Source of the DNA: Kutzneria chonburiensis
Lineage (GTDB): Bacteria; Actinomycetota; Actinomycetes; Mycobacteriales; Pseudonocardiaceae
DNA length: 64,000 nt
Direction: 5' to 3'
Assembly: GCF_028622115.1 (NCBI RefSeq)
Contig: NZ_CP097263.1
Coordinates: 4,960,001 to 5,024,000, forward strand
Shown here piece after piece: positions 35,239 through 42,582 of this stretch. The notes beneath the pieces are model-generated. The model did no database searches, was not told where the DNA came from, and saw only the letters and a program-made list of their open reading frames with translations. The translations under genes and the position numbers were made by a program. The stretch's first letter is position 1; the number at the start of each line of letters is the position of its first letter.

Positions 35239-35492
35239 CGCGGCAACTCCCTCACCGGCAGGGCCGGACAGTCGGGCCCGGCCACGCGCTCCCCCGTACC
35301 CAGGTCGAAAGTCGCGAAGTGCAGCGGACAGGTGATCCGCAGCCGCTTCTCGTCCACGTAGCCGTAGCGCAGGCGCCCGCCACGGTGGGGACAGGCGGCC
35401 GGCACGACAATGTGCCGGCCGCCCGCGGACACCAGGACCTCGTCCTCGCCGAGCGGGGTGAGGACGTCCGAGCCGGTCCGGCGGCCGATCAC
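35235..35492 (-). CDS. Rieske [2Fe-2S] ferredoxin
   Basis: An 85-residue Rieske protein with both cluster motifs: C-P-H-R-G-G (about 38-43) and C-P-L-H-F-A-T-F (about 57-64), with the usual C-x-H and C-x2-H ligands. It is a stand-alone ferredoxin, the small electron carrier used by oxygenases. GTG 35492 overlaps the stop of the diiron oxygenase gene as GTGA. It most likely delivers electrons to that oxygenase; its reductase is not encoded in the window. Confidence 0.9.
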   Translation of the reverse strand: MIGRRTGSDVLTPLGEDEVLVSAGGRHIVVPAACPHRGGRLRYGYVDEKRLRITCPLHFATFDLGTGERVAGPDCPALPVRELPR

Positions 35493-36301
35493 GGGGCCAC
35501 CTCGCGGGCCTTGGCCACCGCGGCCTCGGTCGCGGCGGCGGCGATCTCGCTGGTCAGCTCCACGCCGGCCCACACCTTGGCCAGGTCGAGCCCCCGCTCG
35601 GCGTCCAGCTCCATCAGCGCGGTGCGCATCTGCTTGCTGTGGAAGTCATCGATGTACAGGTGCTCTGTGTAGTACTTGTCGTTGCGGACGCCGAGCCGCT
35701 TGGCCGCGGCGGCGTAGCACTTGAAGGCGTACAGCACGCTCGCCTCGAAGTACGCGTACGCGCCGAGGAAGGTCTCCGGCGCGGGCGCGCGCCGGGCCAG
35801 CCAGTGGAACAGGTTGACGTAGGCGTAGCTCTCCTCGTTCCCGTTGTCCACATAGGACTCAAGTTCGGTGCTCATACCCAGTTCGGCCAGCAGTTCCCGG
35901 TACAGCTGGGAATGCGCCTGCTCGACGTTGCCGCAGCCGAGCTCGTCGATCAGCACCCGGAACACCGCCATGCCGGCCCGGTGCGGCAGCCGCGGCACGA
36001 TCGGCAGGTGCGACAACGACTCCACGAGCCCGTCGACCGCGAACTCCCCCACAACAACCTTGAACTGCTCCAGCGTCGCCTGCTCCGCGAGGTACGCCTC
36101 GGCCTGCGAGCCGGCGGCCTCCTCGTCCCGCAACCGCTCCGACAGTGCGGTGAACAACGCCGTGCGACTGGTGAACCGAGGGGCCGACGCGGTCAGTTCG
36201 GAAACCCTGGTGCCGAGCCACTTCTCCTCGATCTCCAGCATCTCGGCGTACTCGTCGGCGGTCGGCACCGACCGGTTGAGCTGGTAGAGCCGGCGCATCA
36301 T
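35489..36301 (-). CDS. rohS: haem-oxygenase-like diiron oxygenase (RohS-like)
   Basis: A 270-residue all-helical protein of the haem-oxygenase-like diiron oxidase (HDO) superfamily, which binds two irons and not haem. Ligand candidates are the acidic residue region at 119-120, Glu127 and His130 (NVEQAHSQLY), Glu186 (YAYFEAS), and the H-x3-D-x2-H motif at His214, Asp218 and His221 (EHLYIDDFH). That motif is typical of the N-oxygenase branch (SznF, RohS). In the azomycin pathway the RohS enzyme oxidises 2-aminoimidazole to 2-nitroimidazole. The start (ATGATG, 36301 or 36298) overlaps the aldolase stop; a Rieske ferredoxin gene follows. The superfamily is secure; the exact substrate rests on the operon. 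The symbol marks homology, not proof. Confidence 0.82.
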   Translation of the reverse strand: MMRRLYQLNRSVPTADEYAEMLEIEEKWLGTRVSELTASAPRFTSRTALFTALSERLRDEEAAGSQAEAYLAEQATLEQFKVVVGEFAVDGLVESLSHLPIVPRLPHRAGMAVFRVLIDELGCGNVEQAHSQLYRELLAELGMSTELESYVDNGNEESYAYVNLFHWLARRAPAPETFLGAYAYFEASVLYAFKCYAAAAKRLGVRNDKYYTEHLYIDDFHSKQMRTALMELDAERGLDLAKVWAGVELTSEIAAAATEAAVAKAREVAP

Positions 36302-37074
36302 GTCGCGACCACCTCGTCGCTGTCGAGCACACCCCGCTGGCGCAGCTCCTGCTTGACCCAGCGGTACCAGTCGTCCTTGAACACGCCGTACTTGACGCAG
36401 GCCTCGTTGATCGCCGACTGCTTGCGTGCCGACGGCTCGGCCAGCATTGCGTTGCACAGCCCCGGTTCCAGGTTGGCCAGCGGTCCGATCAGGCCGGCGA
36501 CGCCGGTCACCTCGGACAGCAGGTTCTCCCAGCCCTCGAACACCGGGATGCTCAGCTCGGCGGCGATCCGACTGGTCAGCTCGGCGTCGCCGCTGGACTC
36601 CTTGATGCCGGCGATGCCCGGCAGCTCGCAGATCCGCAGCAGCGTCTCGACGGCGATATGGTTGCCGGACAACGCCTGCTCGTTGTACAGGAAGATCGGA
36701 ACCTGCACCGCGGCCCGCAGTTCCCGATAGTGGGCCAGGATCGCGTCCTGGCTGACGTCCACGCCGAACGGCGTGGTGACGACCACCGCCGCCACACCGA
36801 GCTCCTCGGCCACCAGCGACCGCTCGATGACGGACCTGGTGTCGGGCAACTGGATCCCCGATAAGACCGGTAAACCGTTGGCGTGTCTCAAGGTGTAGCC
36901 GACCATGTCGAGCCACTGCTGCTCGGACAGCGCCCAGCCCTCGCCCGAGCTCAGCGTCGGCATCAGCCCGGTGACCTCGGCCCGCACCGACTCGATCAGC
37001 CGCTGCACGCCCTTCTCCGCGACCGCGCCACCGTCCATCGGCGTGATCAGCGGCACGATGGTTCCCTTGTGCAT
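36298..37074 (-). CDS. DapA/N-acetylneuraminate-lyase-family aldolase
   Basis: A 258-residue class I aldolase of the dihydrodipicolinate synthase/NAL superfamily. It has the Schiff-base Lys at about 158 (AGIKESSGD), the catalytic Tyr at about 130 (IFLYNEQ), and SSGEGWALS (about 42-50) instead of the standard GTTGE loop, so its pocket differs from DapA. It is slightly short for the family (about 290). In the azomycin pathway a DapA-like enzyme cleaves 4-hydroxy-2-oxoarginine to pyruvate and guanidinoacetaldehyde, which becomes 2-aminoimidazole. ATG 37074 overlaps the upstream gene as ATGA and the HDO gene start overlaps its stop. Role inferred from the operon. Confidence 0.85.
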   Translation of the reverse strand: MHKGTIVPLITPMDGGAVAEKGVQRLIESVRAEVTGLMPTLSSGEGWALSEQQWLDMVGYTLRHANGLPVLSGIQLPDTRSVIERSLVAEELGVAAVVVTTPFGVDVSQDAILAHYRELRAAVQVPIFLYNEQALSGNHIAVETLLRICELPGIAGIKESSGDAELTSRIAAELSIPVFEGWENLLSEVTGVAGLIGPLANLEPGLCNAMLAEPSARKQSAINEACVKYGVFKDDWYRWVKQELRQRGVLDSDEVVAT

Positions 37075-37568
37075 CAACGCTCCTCGAGGAATTCGGTCGG
37101 CACCCGCAGTGCCAGCGACTCGCCGTACATCCGCTCGAGCGGTTCGGGGAAAGCGGTCTCCCCGGCCGCCGACAGCGGCTTCACCGGCAGGTCGGTTCGA
37201 GCCGCCAGCCGCGGGTTCGGGGTGCGCAGCACCGAGCCGGTGGCCAGCACCATGCCCATCAGCAGCCGCTCGGGCATCGGCAGGTCCTTCAGCGCCGGCT
37301 CGTCCAGCGCGGTCCGCACGTCGTCCTCGGTGTAGGCCGGCCGCTCGATCCGCAGCACGGTGTGCAGGTTGTCCATGAACGGGTAGTAGGCGTCCTGGTC
37401 GGCCCGGCCGTAGGTCCACACCAGCGCGTCGCACCGGCCGACCTGCTCCTGGCTCATCAGGACCGAGCCGTCCAGCCGCTCGACGAAGAACGCCTTGCAG
37501 GCCAGGCGGATCGGCTCGTCCGCGCAGTGCATGCCCATGAACAGGGCGGCGTCGATGACCTCACGCAT
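37074..37568 (-). CDS. uncharacterised 164-residue protein of the arginine-oxidase operon
   Basis: I do not recognise a solved family. The protein is 164 residues and soluble, with an early [14 protein letters not shown] (about 6-19), a conserved-looking [22 protein letters not shown] block (about 27-48) and a tyrosine-rich [14 protein letters not shown] (about 54-67). The DxxLFMG start followed by a C-rich patch is faintly like PIN-type folds (it may belong to DUF6190). It overlaps the PLP enzyme end by 8 bases and the aldolase start by 4 bases, so it belongs firmly to the operon. It might be the dehydratase/cyclase that finishes 2-aminoimidazole, or an accessory subunit; I cannot tell. Confidence 0.75.
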   Translation of the reverse strand: MREVIDAALFMGMHCADEPIRLACKAFFVERLDGSVLMSQEQVGRCDALVWTYGRADQDAYYPFMDNLHTVLRIERPAYTEDDVRTALDEPALKDLPMPERLLMGMVLATGSVLRTPNPRLAARTDLPVKPLSAAGETAFPEPLERMYGESLALRVPTEFLEER

Positions 37569-38739
37569 CGGCGCGCAGCGTCTCACTGATGGCCCGGATC
37601 GCCTGCGTGAACAGGCCGGGGTCGCGGGCAAGGGCCAGCCGCACATAGCGCTCGCCGCGCGCCGGCTCGTTCCAGTAGAAGTAGGTGCCGGGCAGCACGT
37701 ACACGTCCCGCTCCTGAAGCATCTGCTGCAATCGGGTCGCGGTCAGCTCCGGGTCGGTGATCCGGAACCAGGCGACGCTGACGTTGACCACCGGCTCGAT
37801 GTACTCCAGCACCGTGCCGGCCAGACCGGCCCTGGCCACCTCGCGGTTGCGGGAGATGATGTCGCCGACCGAGGCCAGCGAGTCGTCGATGGAGTCCTCG
37901 ATGTAGTGGCTGACCATGTTCAGCACGAACGGGGACACGTTGAGCAGCACGCTGGTGTGCAGGTTGTAGACGTCGTCGTGGATGTCGTCGCTGGCGGTCA
38001 GCATGGCGCACTTGGCGTCCTGGATCGGCCAGGTCTTGCCGGTGTCCTCGATGATCAGGTACGTGACGCCGGACTCCTCGAGCAGCCGGTAGACGTCGAA
38101 CCGGTCCACGTTCTTGTCGGCCAGCGCGAACGAGGCGAAGCACTGGTCGATCAGCAGCGTCTTGCCGTGGTCGACGCAGAACCGCACGATCTGCTCGAAG
38201 CCGGAGCTGCCGTCCTTGAGCAGGCTGAACCCGGTGGGGTTGTTGGGATCCACGATGAACAGGGCGTCGGTGGTCACGGTGGCCTTGAGGCCCTCGTAGA
38301 TGCCGTCCAGGTCGTGCAGCACCGACTCGTCGACGGCGTTGAGCGGCACGTCCATGTTCTTGAGCAGGTCGACCAGGTTGTCGAAGCACGGCTCGATCAG
38401 CGACACCGACATGCCCCGCCGGCGCAGGAACATCGCCGCGACCATGGTGGACACGCTGGCCGCGTAGGACAGCATGGTCTTGCCCAGCTTGGCCGCCGTC
38501 GGCTGCTTGTGCAGGCGGAAGAAGGCGTCGATGAACTTGTGCTCGAAGAAGGACTGCTGGTTGTCCTCCGACTCGTACCACAGCTTGGGCAGCCGGGCGA
38601 CGATGTCCTCCTGGCTGCTGGACTGGTGCTGGTGGGTGTGCGCGTCGGCCAGGTTGAACCGCGTCTTCAGCGCCTGGATCTCGTGCTGGGTCAGGTCGAC
38701 GAGCCGGTTCTCGTCGATGACAACGGCATTGTCCGCCAT
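37561..38739 (-). CDS. rohP: PLP-dependent L-arginine oxidase (MppP/RohP family)
   Basis: A 392-residue fold-type I PLP enzyme that matches the MppP/Ind4/RohP family rather than transaminases. Features are the N-terminal [19 protein letters not shown] (about 16-34) and the block around NLADAH, PCFDN (about 117-121), PNNPTG (165-170), the PLP Asp at about 198, and the Schiff-base Lys at about 235 in EDTGKTWP. These enzymes use O2 to oxidise L-arginine to 2-oxo or 4-hydroxy-2-oxo acids. RohP starts azomycin synthesis. The ATG has AAGGGGAA 3 bases upstream. It is the first gene of a seven-gene operon with an aldolase, HDO oxygenase and Rieske protein. Enzyme family is confident; the choice between oxidase and hydroxylase outcome is not visible. 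Confidence 0.85.
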   Translation of the reverse strand: MADNAVVIDENRLVDLTQHEIQALKTRFNLADAHTHQHQSSSQEDIVARLPKLWYESEDNQQSFFEHKFIDAFFRLHKQPTAAKLGKTMLSYAASVSTMVAAMFLRRRGMSVSLIEPCFDNLVDLLKNMDVPLNAVDESVLHDLDGIYEGLKATVTTDALFIVDPNNPTGFSLLKDGSSGFEQIVRFCVDHGKTLLIDQCFASFALADKNVDRFDVYRLLEESGVTYLIIEDTGKTWPIQDAKCAMLTASDDIHDDVYNLHTSVLLNVSPFVLNMVSHYIEDSIDDSLASVGDIISRNREVARAGLAGTVLEYIEPVVNVSVAWFRITDPELTATRLQQMLQERDVYVLPGTYFYWNEPARGERYVRLALARDPGLFTQAIRAISETLRADA

Positions 38740-38979
38740 TACTTCCCCTTAGATCGGGTAGCCCAAAGAATTCGGCATGACACCGAGATAAAACGAACGG
38801 GACATCCGTTCGCGAACTCCGATCGCATCGAGCAGCTCGGTTCATCGGAGCTAACGAAAGCCTAGGGCTAACCTGACGGAAACATGGTAACGGCAAGGTA
38901 ACGATACCGAGGTCACGGCCGTTTTCGGGGCCAATTCGCGACGATTCATAAGGGCCAATTCGCCCGTCGCACGCGTACG
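38740..38979. promoter_or_regulatory. promoter region of the arginine-oxidase operon
   Basis: About 240 bases, AT-richer than its surroundings, upstream of the rohP-like gene on the minus strand. It contains no gene. Several short T/A-rich stretches could act as -10 elements, but I cannot choose one. Confidence 0.4.
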
Positions 38980-39011
38980 AAAAAGGGGTGCCACCATGCC
39001 GGTGGCACCCC
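38980..39011 (-). terminator. intrinsic terminator of the second DsbA-fold gene
   Basis: Perfect 11-base stem (GGGGTGCCACC, 38985-38995, pairing with 39001-39011), a 5-base loop, and on the minus strand five U residues (38980-38984 complement). A classical Rho-independent terminator 24 bases after the gene end. Confidence 0.85.
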
Positions 39012-39034
39012 TTGTTCCGTTCGGAGCAGAGTCG

Positions 39035-39709
39035 TCAGAGAGAACGCTTGAGCAGCTCGTCGACCACCGACGGGTCGTCCCCGCCGATCACCGGCCAGCC
39101 GACGCCGTAGTCGCCCTGCCAGCCGACCTCGATGCCCGGGTTGGCGTGGTCGGTCCCGTCCGGCAGGAACAGGTGCGGGCTGCAGTTGACGACGTCGGTA
39201 GCCGACACCGCCGCCTGCTCGGACAGCGCCGTGCGGGCCCGGCCGTCGTTCAGCGACGCCTCGATGTGGCCGGCGTCGATGCCGACCTCGGCGGCGACGT
39301 CGAGGATCACCCGCTGGTTGGTGATGCACCGCGACTGCGCCCAGAAAGCCTTGCGCAGCCCCAGATCCAGCTTCTCGGAGGCGTCGAGGCCCTGCTCCTT
39401 GGCCGCCTGGACGGCCTCCAGCGCCGGCAGGGTCGACGACGGGTAGAGCCAGTCCTTGTCCTGCCACAGCTGCCAGCCGGCGCCCGGCTCGACGCTGGCC
39501 ATCCGGCCGACCTCGCTGTCCGTACCGGTACGCGGACTCGGCGCGTTGTTCAGCAGCTCCAACGGAAAGGCCCGGTGGTCGAACCGGATCTCGTCCTCGA
39601 GGCCGAGTCGTTTCCGGGCCTCGTGCAGGCGGTGAATCGTGATGTGGGCGAACGAGCACCAGATGTCGGAGAAGACGATCACGACACCCTTGGGCGGCGT
39701 CACATCCAT
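39035..39709 (-). CDS. DsbA-fold (HCCA-isomerase-like) protein, copy 2
   Basis: A 224-residue paralogue of the protein at 33148-33846, with the same single-cysteine start of the fold (FSDIWCSFAH), FDHRAFPLELL, a central LRKAFWAQSRCI and the C-terminal VVNCSPHLFLPDG. The two clearly derive from a duplication, with long blocks of near-identical pattern. ATG 39709 has GAGGAG 6 bases upstream. It has its own terminator and is preceded by repeats at 39738-39820, so it is a separate unit on the other side of the rohP promoter. Cytoplasmic. Role unknown; resistance or product modification are possibilities. Confidence 0.8.
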   Translation of the reverse strand: MDVTPPKGVVIVFSDIWCSFAHITIHRLHEARKRLGLEDEIRFDHRAFPLELLNNAPSPRTGTDSEVGRMASVEPGAGWQLWQDKDWLYPSSTLPALEAVQAAKEQGLDASEKLDLGLRKAFWAQSRCITNQRVILDVAAEVGIDAGHIEASLNDGRARTALSEQAAVSATDVVNCSPHLFLPDGTDHANPGIEVGWQGDYGVGWPVIGGDDPSVVDELLKRSL

Positions 39710-39737
39710 GGTCACTCCTCGGGAATCGGATGGCGGC

Positions 39738-39820
39738 CACCTGAGTGGCTCACTTGGCTCCGGGCGGCGCACGTGAGTGGCTCAGGTGGCGTCCAGGGCC
39801 AAATGAGCCACTCAGGTGGG
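39738..39820. repeat. three-copy CTGAGTGGCTCA repeat cluster
   Basis: The core TGAGTGGCTCA occurs at 39742-39752 and 39774-39784, and its complement TGAGCCACTCA at about 39813-39823, with similar flanking CAGGTGG/CACCTG. Two direct copies and one inverted copy may form alternative hairpins. They overlap the 3' end of the metallo-beta-lactamase-fold gene, whose last 20 or so residues they encode. Such palindromic intergenic repeats recur across actinobacterial genomes; I see no mobile gene. Confidence 0.6.
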
Positions 39821-40640
39821 AAAAATCAGGCGCCGGCGGCGGGTAGGGGTCGTTGAACTCGAGGCGGCCGAGCACGGCCTCGGGGTCGATCTCCTCGGGC
39901 GGCAGCACCTGCGGCAGCGACGGGATCCGGGCCATGGCGTCGAGCAGCCGGTCCACCCGCCCTTCCACGGCCGGCCCGTGCGAGCTGAGGATGCGATCGG
40001 CCCCCAGCGCCCGGATCTGGTGCAGCACCACCTCGAACTTGGCCGGGTCGGTCAACGCGACCCACGGGTGGTTGGACCGGTTGAACAGTGAGAAACCCTC
40101 GAAGTACTCGGCCTCGGTGACGTCGTCGACGTCGTTGGCCACGGTCGGCAGCACGGAGCCGAAGCTGTCCGCGCTGAACAGCGTGCGCGAGCCGTGGTCG
40201 TAGGCGGCGAGCGTGGCCGGCGAGTCGAAGGCCGGCGGGCGCAGGATGCTGATCTCACGGTCGCCCGCGGTGAACGAGCTGCCGGGGTTCACCAGCCGCA
40301 GCCGATCGCGCGGCAGGTCCCATTCCTCGGAGAGCCGCACGACCGACAGCTGGCTGGTGACGAGAACCGCGTCGGGCGCCTCCCGCATGATCTGCACGAT
40401 GTTGCCGGAGTGGTCCCGGTCGTCGTGGGTGAGCACCAGCCACCGCAGGTCGGCCGGGTCGACCACGGACCACAGGGTGTCGGCGAAGTCGACGGCGTCG
40501 ATGGGCATCCCGGTGTCGACGAGCACCGGCTCACTGCCCCGGACCAGGTAGCAGTTGACCGGTAACAGGCCGGCGCCGGGAATGGGTAACTGCGACGGCA
40601 GGACGTGCACGTCCTTGGCCGCGACATAGGCCTCACGCAT
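39750..40640 (-). CDS. metallo-beta-lactamase-fold hydrolase
   Basis: A 296-residue MBL-fold protein. The metal motif is T-H-D-D-R-D-H-S-G (about 71-78, a variant of HxHxDH in which the first His is followed by Asp), then later SADSFG (about 160) and LSSHGPAVEG (about 225), consistent with flavodiiron-type (ODP-like) or related MBL hydrolases. Upstream His of the usual H-x-H is retained, the second is replaced by Asp, so metal binding may be altered. The last 20 residues derive from the repeat cluster. It follows the YdcZ transporter gene by 16 bases and is in one operon with it. Substrate unknown. Confidence 0.8.
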   Translation of the reverse strand: MREAYVAAKDVHVLPSQLPIPGAGLLPVNCYLVRGSEPVLVDTGMPIDAVDFADTLWSVVDPADLRWLVLTHDDRDHSGNIVQIMREAPDAVLVTSQLSVVRLSEEWDLPRDRLRLVNPGSSFTAGDREISILRPPAFDSPATLAAYDHGSRTLFSADSFGSVLPTVANDVDDVTEAEYFEGFSLFNRSNHPWVALTDPAKFEVVLHQIRALGADRILSSHGPAVEGRVDRLLDAMARIPSLPQVLPPEEIDPEAVLGRLEFNDPYPPPAPDFSHLSGSFGPGRHLSHSRAPPGAK

Positions 40641-40656
40641 GGGTGGTCTCCGCCGA

Positions 40657-41625
40657 TCAGGTGAACTGGATCAGGACCGAGCCGACGACCAGCAGGCCGA
40701 GGCCCGTGATCCGCGGCGCGGTGAGCTTGCGCCTGACCATCCGGAACAGGCCGAAGCTGTCCACGGTGGCCGAGGAGATCTGCTGCCCGGTGACGGTCAG
40801 CGCGACGGTGCCGGCGGCGCCGATGGCCGGGATGGCCAGGAACGTGACCAGCACGTAGATGGACGCGCAGATGCCGCCGAGCCAGCCCCACCACGGCATC
40901 TCCCGCAGCGGCGCGAACTTGGGCGCGGGCGTCCTGTTCAGCGACCGCAGCACGACCAGCACGATGAAGATGGCCAGCACGGCGACCAGGAAGCTGATCA
41001 TGTCGACGGTGACCGGGTTGCCGACCACCTCGCGCAGCGACGAGTTGATGCCGGCCTGGATGGGCAGCACCGCGCCGCCGACGATGCCGAGCAGGACCCA
41101 GGGGATCTGCCCGGCGCGGGTGCCGGCCGGGGCGCCGGCCGCGCCGACCGACTTGGCCAGCACGGGGGCCTTGGCCGCCGCGCCCTGGCCGCGGATGATC
41201 ACGACGATGCCGGCGAGCAGGGCCAGCACGCCCAGCGCGATGCCGACGCTGACCGGCTTGCGCGGGATGTCGAACAGCCCCAGCAGGTCGATGCTCAGCG
41301 ACGAGATCATCTGGCCGGTCACGAACAGGCCGCCGGCGGCCAGCGCCCCCAGTCTCGGGAACAGCAGGATGCCGCTGGTGATGTAGATCGGGCTGGCCAG
41401 GCCGCCGAGCAGCTGCCACGGCTGGGCGTGCGAGATCTGGGCCAGGCCGCCGAAGCCGCCGACCACGGCGGTGGCCAGCACCAGCACGCCGGCGGCCACC
41501 CCCAGTTGCAGGGTCGACGCGCCGTACGGCGTGCCGACCGCCTTGTTGAGCTGCACGTTCACCGAGGCCTGGATGGCGAGCAGGCCGCCGATGAGCAGTG
41601 CCGAGATCACGAAGATGGCGTCCAT
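40657..41625 (-). CDS. YdcZ/DUF606-family DMT transporter
   Basis: A 322-residue membrane protein built from two repeats of a five-helix YdcZ (DUF606) unit: one starting MDAIFVISALLIGGLLAIQASVN and the other IPWVLLGIVGGAVLPIQAGINSSLR (about 173-197). Each repeat has the Q-x-x-x-N pattern typical of the family. Total about 10 helices. Members belong to the drug/metabolite transporter superfamily; substrates are mostly unknown. It is divergent from the TetR gene with a palindrome between them and upstream of the MBL-fold gene, so it looks like a TetR-controlled export/detoxification unit. Confidence 0.85.
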   Translation of the reverse strand: MDAIFVISALLIGGLLAIQASVNVQLNKAVGTPYGASTLQLGVAAGVLVLATAVVGGFGGLAQISHAQPWQLLGGLASPIYITSGILLFPRLGALAAGGLFVTGQMISSLSIDLLGLFDIPRKPVSVGIALGVLALLAGIVVIIRGQGAAAKAPVLAKSVGAAGAPAGTRAGQIPWVLLGIVGGAVLPIQAGINSSLREVVGNPVTVDMISFLVAVLAIFIVLVVLRSLNRTPAPKFAPLREMPWWGWLGGICASIYVLVTFLAIPAIGAAGTVALTVTGQQISSATVDSFGLFRMVRRKLTAPRITGLGLLVVGSVLIQFT

Positions 41626-41687
41626 CCCCTACCTCACCGCTAAGTGGACACTGTGACCGGTTATGGGAGTGACGATAGACTAGAAGC

Positions 41688-41700
41688 GGACACGATGTCC
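41688..41700. promoter_or_regulatory. GGACA-N3-TGTCC operator, TetR/YdcZ promoter
   Basis: Inverted repeat GGACA-CGA-TGTCC lies 32 bases before the TetR start and between divergent genes. A related half site, GTGGACA, occurs at 41644-41650 nearer the transporter. Likely TetR binding sites. Confidence 0.55.
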
Positions 41701-41731
41701 AGTTACCGGCGACTGGGTTAAGGTGACGACC

Positions 41732-42352
41732 ATGCCGAGCAGGACTCACCCCTTCGACCTGCCGATCGTGGGCTCCGACGGGCTGCCGGCCCGCCCGGTC
41801 GAGCGGGCCGACGCGGCGCGCAACCGGGCGAAGGTGCTGGCCGCGGCCGAGCGGCTGTTCGCCGAGGCCGGCACGGACAGCGTCACCATGGACGAGATCG
41901 CCAAGGCCGCCGGCATCGGCCGCGCCACCCTCTACCGGCGCTATCCGGACACCCGGTCCATCGCGCTGGCCCTGCTGGACGAGCACGAGCGGGCGCTCCA
42001 GGCGAAGATCATCCTGGGCGCGCCGCCGCTGGGCCCGGGCGTGCCGCCGGCGCAGCGGCTGGCCGCCTTCCTCGGCGCGATGGTCGACCTGCTCGAAGGA
42101 CACCTGCACCTGGCGCTGGGCGCGGAGACCGGGCACGCCCGGTACACCACCGGCGCGTACGCCTTCTGGCGTTCGCACGTCCGGCTGCTGCTCACCGAGG
42201 CCGGCGCGAGCGACCCCGACACCCTGTGCGACATGGTGCTGGCGCCACTGGCCCCGGAGATCTACTGGTACCAGCGGCACACCCGAGGCCATTCGGTCGC
42301 GGAAATCGTGAGCGCATTGCACCTGCTGGCCGCGCGCACTGCCGCGTCCTGA
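41732..42352 (+). CDS. TetR-family transcriptional regulator
   Basis: A 206-residue TetR regulator. The N-terminal DNA-binding helix-turn-helix runs about 30-75 (VLAAAERLFAEAG, then VTMDEIAKAAGIGRATLYRRYP). The C-terminal ligand domain has an aromatic-rich part near the end (IYWYQRHTRGHS). ATG 41732 has AAGG 8 bases upstream; an earlier GTG at 41723 is also in frame. Divergent from the transporter/MBL operon, with an operator in between, so it is the likely repressor of that operon. Ligand unknown. Confidence 0.88.
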   Translation: MPSRTHPFDLPIVGSDGLPARPVERADAARNRAKVLAAAERLFAEAGTDSVTMDEIAKAAGIGRATLYRRYPDTRSIALALLDEHERALQAKIILGAPPLGPGVPPAQRLAAFLGAMVDLLEGHLHLALGAETGHARYTTGAYAFWRSHVRLLLTEAGASDPDTLCDMVLAPLAPEIYWYQRHTRGHSVAEIVSALHLLAARTAAS

Positions 42353-42582
42353 CCGACGGACCCTGCCGCCTGATGGCGGAAATCCCCGAATAGGCACGTC
42401 GACCTGACGCAGTTCGGGCGGTATGCCCGTCTCCTTGACATGGCGGAGATACGCTGTTTAGCATCCATTCCGCTATTCGCGGCACCTTTTCTGGGGACGA
42501 GGGATTCCGTGAACACATTCCGTGAGCGCTCGCTTCGCCCGCGAAGACCCGGGCCACTCGGGACCAATGTCGGCGGAGGAAT

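Noticed and set aside
37561-38739. An ordinary class I/II aminotransferase
   Set aside because: The N-terminal block, the TGKTWP lysine context and the HDO/aldolase/Rieske neighbours match the arginine oxidase group better.
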